Positions 40,146 to 51,044 of a stretch of DNA of 64,000 nucleotides are shown here, piece by piece. Origin of the DNA: an uncultured Bacteroidales bacterium. Its GTDB lineage: Bacteria; Bacteroidota; Bacteroidia; Bacteroidales; ML635J-15. The stretch covers positions 1 to 64,000 of the forward strand of contig CALJNE010000006.1 in the NCBI GenBank assembly GCA_937982115.1, given 5' to 3'. Positions within the stretch are counted from its first letter, which is position 1; each line of letters starts with the position of its first letter. Below the pieces are notes generated by a model, which was not told the DNA's origin, searched no databases, and worked only from the letters and a program-made list of their open reading frames with translations. A program made the translations under genes and the position numbers.

Positions 40146-43100
40146 ATGAAAAAGGTTTTAAGCATTGTTTTCTGGATAAGTTTGATCCTTTGTTTCAATC
40201 AGGTTTTTTCACAAACCGGAACAGTAAAAGGAGTTGTAACAGACTCTAATGGAGATCCTTTGTTTGGAGCTAACGTTGTTGTAAAAAACACTTCGTTGGG
40301 AGTAATCTCCGGAATTAATGGTGAGTTTGTGTTGGGAAATATCCCGGTAGGTGAGAGAATTATTGAGATATCTTTTGTGGGGATGAAAAAACAAGAGCAC
40401 AAACTTTTGATTGAGGCTAACAAAACCATTACCTTAAATGTTAAACTCGAGGATGATGCCGTAGTTCTGGAAGATGTTGTGGTTATCGGTTACGGAAGAC
40501 GACAAAAGAGAGATGTTACCGGAGCAATATCTTCAATAAGTTCAGATGATTTAGGCGATGCTGTGTTGCCAAGTTTGGAATCTTCCTTACAAGGACGAGC
40601 CGCAGGTGTACAGGTAACGACAGCTAACGGTATGGCAGGAGCTCCCATAAATGTTAAAGTGCGTGGAACAAATTCAATTTCGGCAGGCTCTCAACCATTA
40701 TATGTTATTGATGGTATTCCTGTAACAACCGGAGATTTTTCAGCCAATAACACAGGTACAGGATTTAATGCACTGAGCGATTTAAACCCAAACGATATTG
40801 AATCAATTCAGATTTTAAAAGACGCTGCTGCAGCAGCAATTTACGGGTCACGTGGAGCTAATGGAGTTGTTTTAATTACAACTAAAAAAGGTAGTGCCGG
40901 TAAAACAAAATTCAATATTAACTATTATAGTGGTTTTGTGGAAGCTGCAAACAGAATCGAACTTATTAACGCCGAACAACATCTTGCTTTGAGAGATTCG
41001 GCAAGAGTTCGCAAAGGACTTGATCCGGAAGATAAAAACTCGATTATTTACACACCTATCAATGGTAATCCTATAACAAGAGCTATGGCCGACAGCATAG
41101 CTGCACTTGGAGGAACAGATTGGATTGATTTAGTGCTGCGTCGTGGATTTGTGCAGGAAGTTTCGGCTACTGCTCAAGGCGGTAACGACAAAACCATATT
41201 TTACATGGGGGTTACCTATAAAGACGAAGAAGGTTTTGTTATTGGAAATTCTTACAATAGAATCAGCGGAAGAATTAATGTTGAAAACAAAGCTACAGAC
41301 AAACTCAGTATTGGAAGCAATATGTCTGTTTCATACAGCAAAAACAAAAGAGTACCAACAGGTGATGCAGGAGGTTTAGGATTGGCACAACAAAATTTAC
41401 CTTACATTCCGGTTTATAATCAGGATGGAACATATTTCGATCCTTACAAAAATCCACTCTGGCAACTCGAAAATTGGCATTTCCAAGCAAACTCTTTCAG
41501 ATCCATTACCGGATTATATCTTAATTATGAATTTACAAAAAATTTGAGTTTTAGATCTGAGTTTGGCGTTGACTTTATGAATTTAGGCGAAGATGAATTC
41601 AGGTTCAGAAATGTTCAGGATACAGGTTCGGTTTCCTCAGCCTGGGACAGAAGAACTAATGTTTACAATTATACTACCAACAATTATTTTACCTATAATT
41701 TAAAAATCGGAGACCATCAAGAAGCAGATTTTACTTTAGGTCAATCCTATCAAAGGAGTAAAACAAGCGGAGTCGGGCTTAATGGATGGAATTTTCCAAA
41801 TGATAATCTTAGAAGTCCGGGTTCAGCAGATCCTTCAAATATGTCGGGATATAGCTATTCAACAGGTTTTGCTTTTGATTCTTATTTCTTTAGAGTTAAC
41901 TACAAACTTTTTAATAAATATCTTGCAGGCTTTAGTATAAGAACCGACGGCAGCTCACGTTTTGGACGCGACAACCGTTACGGTATTTTCCCTGCAGTTT
42001 CTGCAGGTTGGATAATTAGCGACGAAGATTTTATTTCAAAGGATGGAGCTATTAGTTTCCTGAAACTTAGAGCCTCGTATGGTCTCACCGGAAATGCAAA
42101 TATTGACGACTATGCTCATTTAGGTTTTTATGTTGCAACAGGCGGATACAACGGGGCTTCGGCAATAATACCCGCAACATTGCCAAATCCTCTCTTAAGC
42201 TGGGAAAAGTCAGTAATGTTTGATGTTAATCTTGATTACGGATTCTTTAACAACAGAATTAGCGGTAGTATAACCTACTACGACAAACGCAGTTCAGACT
42301 TATTGCTACAAGTAACTCTGCCAAGTTCATCAGGTTATTCCAAAATCTGGAGAAATATCGGAGCTTTAACAAACAATGGAGTTGAATTTGAAATTACAAG
42401 TCATAACATTCAAAAAAAAGATTTAAAATGGACAACTAACTTAAATTTAGCACATAACAGAAACATCGTTACAGACGTTGGAGGTTTACCCCCTGACGCA
42501 TTTGACAACAAAACCGGTGGTGATGCACGCGTAATTTTGGGATATCCGGTCGGTACAGCATATTTGGTTGAATGGGCCGGTGTAGCAAAAGAAAATATGC
42601 AAATCGGACTATGGAATGTTGACGGAACTCCTGTACTCGACAATGAAGGTAATCAAGTTATGGTAAATGTGCAAGCCGGTACAGAATTATACTATGACCT
42701 TAATGGAAATTTAATGACCTATGCAAGCCCTACCGGCGACTTTTACGGAGATAACAGAAAACCTGCCGGAAATCCGTTCCCTAAACTCGTAGGAGGTATT
42801 ACAAACACATTTAACTGGAAAGGATTTGATTTTAGTTTTCTTTTCACTTTTCAATATGGAAACACAATTTATGATGATCAGGCCAAACGTATGATAGGTG
42901 ATTTTTACAGCATTGCTCAACGTCCAGAAATTCTTGACGCATGGTCTGAATCAAATCCTGATTCCGATGTGCCGGGATTAAATCAATACACAACCTACGT
43001 AAACTCCACCCGATTCTTATACGATGCTTCTTACATCAGACTGAAAAATCTTTCATTAGGTTATTCATTCAGTAAATCTGTATGTCAAAAGTTAAAACTC

Positions 43101-43286
43101 AACAGTATGAGAATTTATATTTCAGGAAATAATCTCTGGATATACACAAAATATAGAGGTTGGGATCCTGAAGTAATCAGGCATACAAATTACAATGATC
43201 CTGATTCAAATGTTTCGTTTGCGGCACCTTCATTTGCAACACCGCAAGCAAGAGTAATTATCGGTGGAATTCAAATTACATTTTAA
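40146..43286 (+). CDS. SusC/RagA family TonB-linked outer membrane protein
   Basis: GTVKGVVTDSNGDPLFGANVVVKNTSLGVISGINGEF carboxypeptidase-like domain; VVVIGYGRRQKRDVTGAISSI; plug/barrel ending ARVIIGGIQITF. Confidence 0.97.
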   Translation: MKKVLSIVFWISLILCFNQVFSQTGTVKGVVTDSNGDPLFGANVVVKNTSLGVISGINGEFVLGNIPVGERIIEISFVGMKKQEHKLLIEANKTITLNVKLEDDAVVLEDVVVIGYGRRQKRDVTGAISSISSDDLGDAVLPSLESSLQGRAAGVQVTTANGMAGAPINVKVRGTNSISAGSQPLYVIDGIPVTTGDFSANNTGTGFNALSDLNPNDIESIQILKDAAAAAIYGSRGANGVVLITTKKGSAGKTKFNINYYSGFVEAANRIELINAEQHLALRDSARVRKGLDPEDKNSIIYTPINGNPITRAMADSIAALGGTDWIDLVLRRGFVQEVSATAQGGNDKTIFYMGVTYKDEEGFVIGNSYNRISGRINVENKATDKLSIGSNMSVSYSKNKRVPTGDAGGLGLAQQNLPYIPVYNQDGTYFDPYKNPLWQLENWHFQANSFRSITGLYLNYEFTKNLSFRSEFGVDFMNLGEDEFRFRNVQDTGSVSSAWDRRTNVYNYTTNNYFTYNLKIGDHQEADFTLGQSYQRSKTSGVGLNGWNFPNDNLRSPGSADPSNMSGYSYSTGFAFDSYFFRVNYKLFNKYLAGFSIRTDGSSRFGRDNRYGIFPAVSAGWIISDEDFISKDGAISFLKLRASYGLTGNANIDDYAHLGFYVATGGYNGASAIIPATLPNPLLSWEKSVMFDVNLDYGFFNNRISGSITYYDKRSSDLLLQVTLPSSSGYSKIWRNIGALTNNGVEFEITSHNIQKKDLKWTTNLNLAHNRNIVTDVGGLPPDAFDNKTGGDARVILGYPVGTAYLVEWAGVAKENMQIGLWNVDGTPVLDNEGNQVMVNVQAGTELYYDLNGNLMTYASPTGDFYGDNRKPAGNPFPKLVGGITNTFNWKGFDFSFLFTFQYGNTIYDDQAKRMIGDFYSIAQRPEILDAWSESNPDSDVPGLNQYTTYVNSTRFLYDASYIRLKNLSLGYSFSKSVCQKLKLNSMRIYISGNNLWIYTKYRGWDPEVIRHTNYNDPDSNVSFAAPSFATPQARVIIGGIQITF

Positions 43287-43303
43287 CTTTAAAACATTGA
43301 ATT

Positions 43304-44722
43304 ATGAAAAAGATAAATTTCATCAAAATATTGGTTGCTGTTTCACTCGGAGTTTTCACAACTTCATGCGAAAAACTTCTGGATGTTGAACTAAACGACA
43401 AAATTCCTAACGAGTATGCAATAAACTCCACAAGAGATTTACAACTTGTACTTAATGGAGCTTATGATGCTATTCAATCCGGTAGTGTTCTGGGTGGCAA
43501 TTTAGTAATTTATGCCGATTTACTTGCTGATGATACAAAAATTGGTAATGAAAACAAACTTAATAGATTCGGAAAATACGAAATCTATAATATGACTACA
43601 TCTCCTCAAATTACCGAAATAGCATCATTTTGGGGAACGGCTTATGCAGCAATTAACAGAGCCAATAATGTAATTTATACAATTGACAATAACCTTGTAA
43701 ATGACCCTCATTTCGATTTGAATAAAGACAGATTAAAAGCTGAAGCATTATTTATCAGAGCCTTGTGTCATTTCGAATTGGTAAGATTTTTCGCAAAACC
43801 TTATGATGTTGATAATAAAGGCAATAACAACCAACCTGGCGTACCATACAGAAAACTGCCGTCACTTTCGCCTAATGATTTACACATGGCTCGTAATACA
43901 GTCGAAGAAGTTTATCAATACATTAAAGAAGACCTCGAAACTTCGAAAACCCTATTTGCAAATGCAGGTGTATTTACATCTAATTCATTAGCTTCTTACA
44001 TGTCTTCCACAGCATTGCTTGCAAGAGTATGTTTCTTTTCCGGAGATTACACTAAAGCAGCTCAAAATGCCGATGAAGTTATTCAAAGCGGGTATTATAC
44101 ACTGGCAGAAGATTATTCATCAATTTTTAAATTAAGCGGTAACACTTCAAACCCTGAAGTAATTTTCCAAATAGTAAATATTGTAACCGACAACAGCAAT
44201 TCATTAATAGATGCTTATTCACGAAGCAAAAATCCACTATTTCAAACTACCGCAATAATATATAATATGTATTCTCCAAATGATATTCGCAGACAAATGA
44301 TAAATAAATATTTTGTGATTTACTATGTAAAAAAATATGACGAAACCCTTATTGAAGGAGTCTCTCAACCTCTAAACAGAGTTTATTTGCGTTTGGCTGA
44401 GATGCATCTTATCAGAGCTGAAGCTAATCTGCTACAAGGAGGCCCCGGAAATATTATTCAAGCCTACGATAGCTATAATGCTTTGAGACAAAGAGCTTTT
44501 GGAACAAATTACATACCCGAATCCGTAGCTTTAAACGACTTACTCGATTCTGTTCGTAATGAACGTCGTCGTGAATTATGTTTTGAAGGTGACAGATATC
44601 ATAATCTAAAAAGAATGAAAATGAATCTCAGAGACGGAGTTACATGGAATTCAGATGCTCCTATATTTAAAATTCCCGCTGAAGAAGTTTCCGGTAATAA
44701 CTTAATGATTCAAAATCCTTAA
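43304..44722 (+). CDS. SusD/RagB family nutrient-uptake lipoprotein
   Basis: Lipobox TTSCEKLLDVELND; RAEANLLQGG...YNALRQRAFG...VRNERRRELCFEGDRYHNLKRM. Confidence 0.95.
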   Translation: MKKINFIKILVAVSLGVFTTSCEKLLDVELNDKIPNEYAINSTRDLQLVLNGAYDAIQSGSVLGGNLVIYADLLADDTKIGNENKLNRFGKYEIYNMTTSPQITEIASFWGTAYAAINRANNVIYTIDNNLVNDPHFDLNKDRLKAEALFIRALCHFELVRFFAKPYDVDNKGNNNQPGVPYRKLPSLSPNDLHMARNTVEEVYQYIKEDLETSKTLFANAGVFTSNSLASYMSSTALLARVCFFSGDYTKAAQNADEVIQSGYYTLAEDYSSIFKLSGNTSNPEVIFQIVNIVTDNSNSLIDAYSRSKNPLFQTTAIIYNMYSPNDIRRQMINKYFVIYYVKKYDETLIEGVSQPLNRVYLRLAEMHLIRAEANLLQGGPGNIIQAYDSYNALRQRAFGTNYIPESVALNDLLDSVRNERRRELCFEGDRYHNLKRMKMNLRDGVTWNSDAPIFKIPAEEVSGNNLMIQNP

Positions 44723-44799
44723 AAATTACTTAATTACATTATATTTAAAACTTCTTTGCACATTTTTTGTTTTAACTAAGGATTTTGAAAATTAAGATT

Positions 44800-46059
44800 A
44801 TGAAAACAAAAATTTATATATTCCTATTTTTAATATTCGCTCTTAACAGGCTTTTTGGTGCTTATATTTTAATTCCAATGGATGACACACAAAAAAACCA
44901 TCTCAAAGCCTATGGTGTTACTTACTGGACTTTACAAAATCAAATCGAAGCATGGTGGTTGCTCAATTACCGTGGAGGAAGTTTTATAATGCCATATTTT
45001 AAAGAAATAGAAAAAGAATGTATAATTCGTGGTGTTAGTTACGAAATAATTGCCGATGCTCAAAAAAATGCTCTTTTTAACGAAATATCTTCTCCCTCAG
45101 TAAATATGGACGCAGTAAAACTTGAAAAAGCTCCAAAAATTGCAGTTTATACACCTCCTTTCAGTCAGCCCTGGGATGATGCGGTAACTTTAGCACTAAC
45201 TTATGCAGAAATACCTTACGATAAAATTTACGATAGAGAAATTTTAAACGGAGAACTTGCAAATTATGATTGGTTACACCTCCACCACGAAGACTTTACC
45301 GGACAATACGGCAAGTTTTATGGAGCTTACGGTAGAATGCAGTGGTATAAAGACAATCAAAGACGAAGCGAAGAAGAAGCCTTATCCATGGGATTTAATA
45401 AAGTTTCGCAATTAAAATTAGCTGTAGCCAAAACCATAAAGGCTTATGTTGCCGAAGGAGGATTTCTGTTTGCAATGTGTTCGGCAACAGATTCTTTCGA
45501 TATTGCTCTTGCTGCCGAAGGTGTTGATATATGTGAATGGATGTATGACGGCGACCCCGCAGACCCCGATGCTCAGCAAAAATTAGATTATTCGAAAACT
45601 CTGGCTTTTACAAATTTTAAACTTGTAATGAATCCGCTCGAATACGAATATTCTGACATTGATGTTACAAATAATAGAAAAATCCGTCCGGAAGAAGACT
45701 ATTTCGTTTTATTTGAATTTTCTGCAAAATGGGATCCTGTTCCAACAATGTTGTGTCAGAATCATACAAACCTCATTCGTGGATTTATGGGACAAACAAC
45801 TGCATTTAGAGCTGATTTAGTAAAACCACATGTTTTGATTATGGGCGAAAATAAAGCTGCCGGAGAAGTAAGATATATACATTCGGAACATGGAAAAGGA
45901 ATGTGGACATTTTATGCAGGTCACGACCCCGAAGATTACAGACATTATGTAGGCGATGAACACACTGATTTATCTCTATTCCCAAATTCGCCGGGATATA
46001 GACTAATTCTCAACAATGTATTGTTTCCTGCTGCAAAAAAGAAAAAATTAAAAACATAA
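44800..46059 (+). CDS. secreted GATase1-like protein of the type often labelled 'asparagine synthetase B' in Bacteroidetes (ORF track start TTG 44785)
   Basis: Signal peptide followed by AYILIPMDDTQKNHLKAYGVTYWTL; EGGFLFAMCSATDSFDIALAAEGVDI resembles a GATase1 nucleophile elbow; HSEHGKGMWTFYAGHDPEDYRHYVGD. Confidence 0.75.
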   Translation: MKTKIYIFLFLIFALNRLFGAYILIPMDDTQKNHLKAYGVTYWTLQNQIEAWWLLNYRGGSFIMPYFKEIEKECIIRGVSYEIIADAQKNALFNEISSPSVNMDAVKLEKAPKIAVYTPPFSQPWDDAVTLALTYAEIPYDKIYDREILNGELANYDWLHLHHEDFTGQYGKFYGAYGRMQWYKDNQRRSEEEALSMGFNKVSQLKLAVAKTIKAYVAEGGFLFAMCSATDSFDIALAAEGVDICEWMYDGDPADPDAQQKLDYSKTLAFTNFKLVMNPLEYEYSDIDVTNNRKIRPEEDYFVLFEFSAKWDPVPTMLCQNHTNLIRGFMGQTTAFRADLVKPHVLIMGENKAAGEVRYIHSEHGKGMWTFYAGHDPEDYRHYVGDEHTDLSLFPNSPGYRLILNNVLFPAAKKKKLKT

Positions 46060-46060
46060 T

Positions 46061-46561
46061 CTAATTCATTATTTTTTTATCGCATCGGTAAACTTCAGGG
46101 AAAATTTGTTTTAGTAATCTTAGTAATTTCAACCAATTGCCGGTTTCAACATCAATACCCCATGAGCCGGGTAAAATATTTTCCATCCTAATAAGCGTAA
46201 AAAATGTTTTTCTCACAAACGAAATATTCATTTGTTTAAGCGAATCTTCATTAGAAAGTATCTCATTCATCTCCATTATCCACGCTTGATAAGCACATTT
46301 ACAATCATAAGATTTTAAAAACTCAGTCATGTTATTAACATCTTCAACCAATTTGGAATCAAATAATGCTTTAATAAAAGAATAGAATTTAGGAGTGTAC
46401 TCAAATGTATGATCATCATGATATATAATATAGTCTTCTTCCTTTGCTTTTTCAAGAAAATCTATATAAGAAAGCAAATTACAAAAATACTCGATTGGGA
46501 AATCGTACTTGTTATCTTCGTTCAATAGTTTCTTTATCTGTTTGCTAAGTACGTATGGCAT
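46061..46561 (-). CDS. hypothetical protein, possibly DUF6508-like
   Basis: 166 aa; YTPKFYSFIKALFDSKLVEDVNN...VRKTFFTLIRMENILPGSWGIDVETGNWLKLLRLL; family from memory only. Confidence 0.5.
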   Translation of the reverse strand: MPYVLSKQIKKLLNEDNKYDFPIEYFCNLLSYIDFLEKAKEEDYIIYHDDHTFEYTPKFYSFIKALFDSKLVEDVNNMTEFLKSYDCKCAYQAWIMEMNEILSNEDSLKQMNISFVRKTFFTLIRMENILPGSWGIDVETGNWLKLLRLLKQIFPEVYRCDKKIMN

Positions 46562-46643
46562 AAAAAATTAATAATATTAACTCTTTTCTCTAATTAACAA
46601 AAAGTTAAAGTTAATGTTTAAAAAAAATGTTTAGACCTGAAAA

Positions 46644-47672
46644 CTATTTTAAATATTCTTTAAAACCATCAGAATAAATAACCCTTTCCTTACCTTGTTG
46701 ATCTAGAAAAATAAGATATGCATCAATGTTTTTTAAAGAATCTATAATCTGTAAAGCCTTTTCAAGTCCGACAACCATAAAAGCAGTAGCAAAAGCATCT
46801 GCGGTCATACAATCATCCGCGACTACGGTAACACTTAGCAATGAATTTTCGGCAGGATATCCTGTTCGAGGATCTAATGAATGTCCATATTTTTTGTTTC
46901 CGTTTTGTTTATATTTTCTGTAATTACCGGAAGTTGCAAGCCCCTTACCACTAATTGAAATAATAACCTGATTTTCCCTGTTTGAATAATCCGTTCCTTC
47001 AATAGGTTTATCTATTCCAATCTTCCAGTTCTCAGCTTTACTGTTAAGTCCATAACAATAAATTTCACCACCTATTTCAATCAAAAAGTTTTTCAGTCCT
47101 AATTTTAAAAAATATTCTGCAACATAGTCAACAGAAAGCCCCTGTGCAATTGCATTAGATATAAACATTGTTTCGGGATAGGTTTTAATCAATTTCTTGT
47201 TTTTAATTTTAACCTTGTCCATTCCAACATAAACTAATGTTTCTGCAATTAGTGCCGAATCAGGGATTTCATTATTATCGTTTTTCATCGAATCAGAACT
47301 TTTTTTCCAGCCAAAACCCCATAAATTAGCTATGGGAGCAACTGTTATATCAAAAGCTCCATCTGTTATTTTGTAAACTTCAAAAGACTTTTTAAACATT
47401 TTTTCAGAAAGCTCGTCAACTTCATCGCTTAAATTGTAATTCAATTTTGAGATCACAGAAAGAGAATCGTAATTAGACAATGATTTATTAAAATTCTGAA
47501 GCAGACTGTCAATTTCTGAGGATAAATCTTTATCCCATTCATAAGTTATATGAAAATATGTCCCCTGTACCGGGCCTTCATAATACCTGTAAACCTTTTT
47601 TGATGAATTATCACAAGAAACAATAACAAAAAAAACAATTAGAGACAGAATTAAAAAGTATAAATTTTTCAT
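46644..47672 (-). CDS. apbE: FAD:protein FMN transferase (ApbE)
   Basis: Lipobox VSCDN; QGTYFHITYEW; SLDPRTGYPAENSLLSVTVVADDCMTADAFATAFMVVG. Confidence 0.92.
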   Translation of the reverse strand: MKNLYFLILSLIVFFVIVSCDNSSKKVYRYYEGPVQGTYFHITYEWDKDLSSEIDSLLQNFNKSLSNYDSLSVISKLNYNLSDEVDELSEKMFKKSFEVYKITDGAFDITVAPIANLWGFGWKKSSDSMKNDNNEIPDSALIAETLVYVGMDKVKIKNKKLIKTYPETMFISNAIAQGLSVDYVAEYFLKLGLKNFLIEIGGEIYCYGLNSKAENWKIGIDKPIEGTDYSNRENQVIISISGKGLATSGNYRKYKQNGNKKYGHSLDPRTGYPAENSLLSVTVVADDCMTADAFATAFMVVGLEKALQIIDSLKNIDAYLIFLDQQGKERVIYSDGFKEYLK

Positions 47673-47796
47673 TAGTCCAATGTTAGTTTTCAGAGCAAGA
47701 TAATAAAATAATGAGACAAAAACAAGTTTTTATAAATATAATAGACTAAAATCTAAAATGTATATATTTAAAGAATATATTAATCGGCGAATATAA

Positions 47797-49062
47797 CTAA
47801 CCGCCAAAATCATCAAAAGCAATCATATCTTTGGGTACGCCAAGATCATCAAGCATTTTAAGAACAGCGTCATTCATTAATGGAGGGCCGCAGAGGTAGT
47901 ATTCAATTTCTTCGGGTTCATCTATTTTTGAAAGATAATTATCATAAATAACTTTATGGATGAATCCAGTGTATCCTGTCCAATTATCAGATTCTTTAGG
48001 TTCTGAAAGAGCAATATTGAATTTAAAGTTAGGAAATTCTTTTTCGATAGCTCGGAATTCGTCTTCGTAGAAGATTTCACGTTTGGACCTTGCACCATAC
48101 CAGAATGTAACTTTTCGATTAGTTTTTACGGTATGGAATAGATGGAAAATGTGCGAACGCATTGGAGCCATACCTGCTCCTCCGCCAATAAACATCATTT
48201 CTCTATTGGTTTCTTTAATATGAAATTCGCCAAATGGTCCGCTTATCATAACTTTATCGCCGGGTTTACGGGAGAAGATAAATGAAGAACATACACCGGG
48301 ATTAACATTCATAAATGAATTTATTTTTCTATCCCATGGTGGTGTTGCGATACGAATATTGAGCATTATAATATTTCCTTCGGCAGGATGATTTGCCATT
48401 GAATAAGCTCTGAAAGTTTCCTCTTCATTTTTCATCTTAAGATTCCAGAGTCCGTAGGCATCCCACTCATCACGATACTCTTCTTCAACATAAATATCTT
48501 TAGAAAAATCCACTTCAATTTTTGGAACATCAATTTGAATATATGAACCTGATTTAAAGTTCAAAAATTCGCCTTCAGGAAGTTTTACGACAAATTCTTT
48601 AATAAATGTAGCAACATTTCTATTGGAAATAACTTCACATTCCCACTTTTTAACACCAAGAACCTCGTGCGGAATTTCGACTTTAAGATCATTTCTAACT
48701 TTCACCTGACAAGAGAGTCTCCAGAAATTATTTTGTTCCTTTCTGGTAAAAAATCCGGTTTCGGTGGGAAGAATCGAACCGCCTCCTTCGAGAACACGAG
48801 CTTTACACATTCCGCATGTTCCTCCTCCTCCACAAGCAGAAGGAACAAAAATTTTACTGTCTGCCAAAGCAGCGAGTAACGAAGTACCAGGATCAACTTC
48901 TATCTGTTTTTCATCGTTTATTGTAATTTTAACTTTACCCGATGGTGTAAGTTTTTTCTTTGCATAAAGAAGAACTATTATCAATAATAATATTATAAAA
49001 AGAAAAACAGATATTGCACTAATTATAATTGTTGTAGCGGATGATAAGATAATCATAAGCAA
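47797..49062 (-). CDS. nqrF: Na+-translocating NADH:quinone reductase subunit F
   Basis: 2Fe-2S motif [25 protein letters not shown] domain; [22 protein letters not shown]. Confidence 0.96.
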   Translation of the reverse strand: MLMIILSSATTIIISAISVFLFIILLLIIVLLYAKKKLTPSGKVKITINDEKQIEVDPGTSLLAALADSKIFVPSACGGGGTCGMCKARVLEGGGSILPTETGFFTRKEQNNFWRLSCQVKVRNDLKVEIPHEVLGVKKWECEVISNRNVATFIKEFVVKLPEGEFLNFKSGSYIQIDVPKIEVDFSKDIYVEEEYRDEWDAYGLWNLKMKNEEETFRAYSMANHPAEGNIIMLNIRIATPPWDRKINSFMNVNPGVCSSFIFSRKPGDKVMISGPFGEFHIKETNREMMFIGGGAGMAPMRSHIFHLFHTVKTNRKVTFWYGARSKREIFYEDEFRAIEKEFPNFKFNIALSEPKESDNWTGYTGFIHKVIYDNYLSKIDEPEEIEYYLCGPPLMNDAVLKMLDDLGVPKDMIAFDDFGG

Positions 49063-49068
49063 TATTTT

Positions 49069-49686
49069 TTAAAGTTTAATTCCCATAAATCCCATAAATG
49101 CAAGTCCCATAAGACCTGTGATAATAAATGTAATGCCCAAACCTTTTAGAGGAGCAGGGACATCGGAGTATTTAATTTTTTCGCGTATTGCAGCAATACC
49201 AACAATAGCGAGCAGCCATCCTATTCCACTTCCAAAACCAAAAACAGTAGCTTCTGCTATATTGGCATATTCCCTTTCCGACATAAACAAAGAACCTCCG
49301 AGGATAGCACAATTAACAGCTATTAGTGGCAAGAATATTCCAAGAGAAGAATATAAAGACGGAGAAAACTTTTCAACTACCATTTCTACGATTTGAACCA
49401 TCGAAGCTATTACGGCAATAAAAATTATAAAACTCAAGAAAGTCAAATCAACATCGGCAAATTCAGGTGATAACCATGTCAAAGCTCCGGGTTTTAACAT
49501 ATATTTTTCTATTAAATAATCAACAGGCACAGTAATTGTTAGAACGAAAACAACGGCTATTCCTAATCCAAAAGATGTTTTTACGGTTTTAGATACAGCC
49601 AAATAAGAACACATGCCTAAAAAATAGGCAAAAATCATATTATCAATAAAAATTGATTTTACGAAAATATTTAGTAAGTTTTCCAT
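49069..49686 (-). CDS. nqrE: Na+-NQR subunit E
   Basis: [41 protein letters not shown]. Confidence 0.95.
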   Translation of the reverse strand: MENLLNIFVKSIFIDNMIFAYFLGMCSYLAVSKTVKTSFGLGIAVVFVLTITVPVDYLIEKYMLKPGALTWLSPEFADVDLTFLSFIIFIAVIASMVQIVEMVVEKFSPSLYSSLGIFLPLIAVNCAILGGSLFMSEREYANIAEATVFGFGSGIGWLLAIVGIAAIREKIKYSDVPAPLKGLGITFIITGLMGLAFMGFMGIKL

Positions 49687-49698
49687 AATTTAAGCTAT

Positions 49699-50325
49699 TT
49701 AATTTTTTTCAATTAAATCACGATTTTTGCCTCTTTGAACCCAAATAATTATTCCAACAATTATCAAAGCCATTGGTGGTAATATCATTAGCCCGTTATT
49801 AGAATAACCGGCTTGGTACCATGATTGGGGTATAACATGGTAATTCCAAATTGTTCCACTGCCAAACAATTCTCTAAAAAACGATACAATGATCAGAATA
49901 GCACCATAACCGGCACCATTACCTATTCCATCTAAAAAACTTCTTCCGGGAGAATTGGACATAGCAAAAGCTTCCAAACGTCCCATAACTATACAGTTAG
50001 TAATAATTAATCCCACAAAAACTGAAAGCTGTTTACTAACGTCAAAAACATAAGCTTTTAAAAACTGGTCAACAATAATAACTAAAGATGCAATTACTAC
50101 CAGCTGAACGATAATCCTAATCCTTTTAGGAATACCATTTCTAAGCAAAGAAATTATAAAGTTGGAAACTGCAACAACAAAAATAACACTTAATGCCATA
50201 ACAAAAGCAGGCTTCATTTTTACAGTAACTGCCAATGCCGAACAGATACCCAAAACTTGTACGGTAATAGGATTATTTTTGTTTATTGGGTCAACTAACA
50301 GTTTAATGTTTTTCTTTGATAACAT
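49699..50325 (-). CDS. nqrD: Na+-NQR subunit D
   Basis: [35 protein letters not shown]... and [22 protein letters not shown]. Confidence 0.95.
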   Translation of the reverse strand: MLSKKNIKLLVDPINKNNPITVQVLGICSALAVTVKMKPAFVMALSVIFVVAVSNFIISLLRNGIPKRIRIIVQLVVIASLVIIVDQFLKAYVFDVSKQLSVFVGLIITNCIVMGRLEAFAMSNSPGRSFLDGIGNGAGYGAILIIVSFFRELFGSGTIWNYHVIPQSWYQAGYSNNGLMILPPMALIIVGIIIWVQRGKNRDLIEKN

Positions 50326-50340
50326 AATATTTTAATTTTT

Positions 50341-51042
50341 TTAATTTTTATTTTTTTCAATAAATTTCAAATATGCACTAAAACAAGTATGCAACATGTT
50401 TTTTAAACCTGTTGAAGTAATCGTACCACCGGATATTGCATCAACAGCATGAATATCATTGCCAACTCCACCCTTACGTACATCAATAGACACAAATTCC
50501 CCGTTTTCGTTAAAAATTGTTTTTCCGGTAAAATTCATTTGAAAATTTTCCGTAGAAATTTCGGCTCCTAAACCTGGAGTTTCGGATTTATGGTCAAAAT
50601 ATGCTCCTGTTATAGTATTCAAGTCTTCCTTGAGAGCAACATAACCCCAAATAGGTCCCCAAAGTCCCGTACCGTAAAACGAAAAAATGTATGATTTCTC
50701 ACCATTAGGCATTGTTGCAATATATACCGGCCATTTTTGATTTTCAGGCGTTGCTCTTAACTGATCTTTTAAGTTTATTTCCAGAGGATTGATTCCTTCT
50801 ATTTTTTCGCCTTCGGTATTTATTACAAACATTTCTTTTATATATTGGTCAAAAACCTTCTCCACATCATTTTTATCATAATCAATTTTTATTGCAGATA
50901 AAATATTTCTTTTCTTTTCAAGATCTATATTTCTTTTTTGTTTTGGTTGCAAGAATACTGAAATCGAAGTTAACACCAGCGCAACAATAACCACCATTGC
51001 AACCGAATAGATGAAAATGTACTTATTACTATTCTTATCCAT
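50341..51042 (-). CDS. nqrC: Na+-NQR subunit C
   Basis: GPIWGYVALKEDLNTITGAYFDHKSETPGLGAEI and flavinylation-type motif DAISGGTITSTGLK. Confidence 0.95.
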   Translation of the reverse strand: MDKNSNKYIFIYSVAMVVIVALVLTSISVFLQPKQKRNIDLEKKRNILSAIKIDYDKNDVEKVFDQYIKEMFVINTEGEKIEGINPLEINLKDQLRATPENQKWPVYIATMPNGEKSYIFSFYGTGLWGPIWGYVALKEDLNTITGAYFDHKSETPGLGAEISTENFQMNFTGKTIFNENGEFVSIDVRKGGVGNDIHAVDAISGGTITSTGLKNMLHTCFSAYLKFIEKNKN

Positions 51043-51044
51043 AA

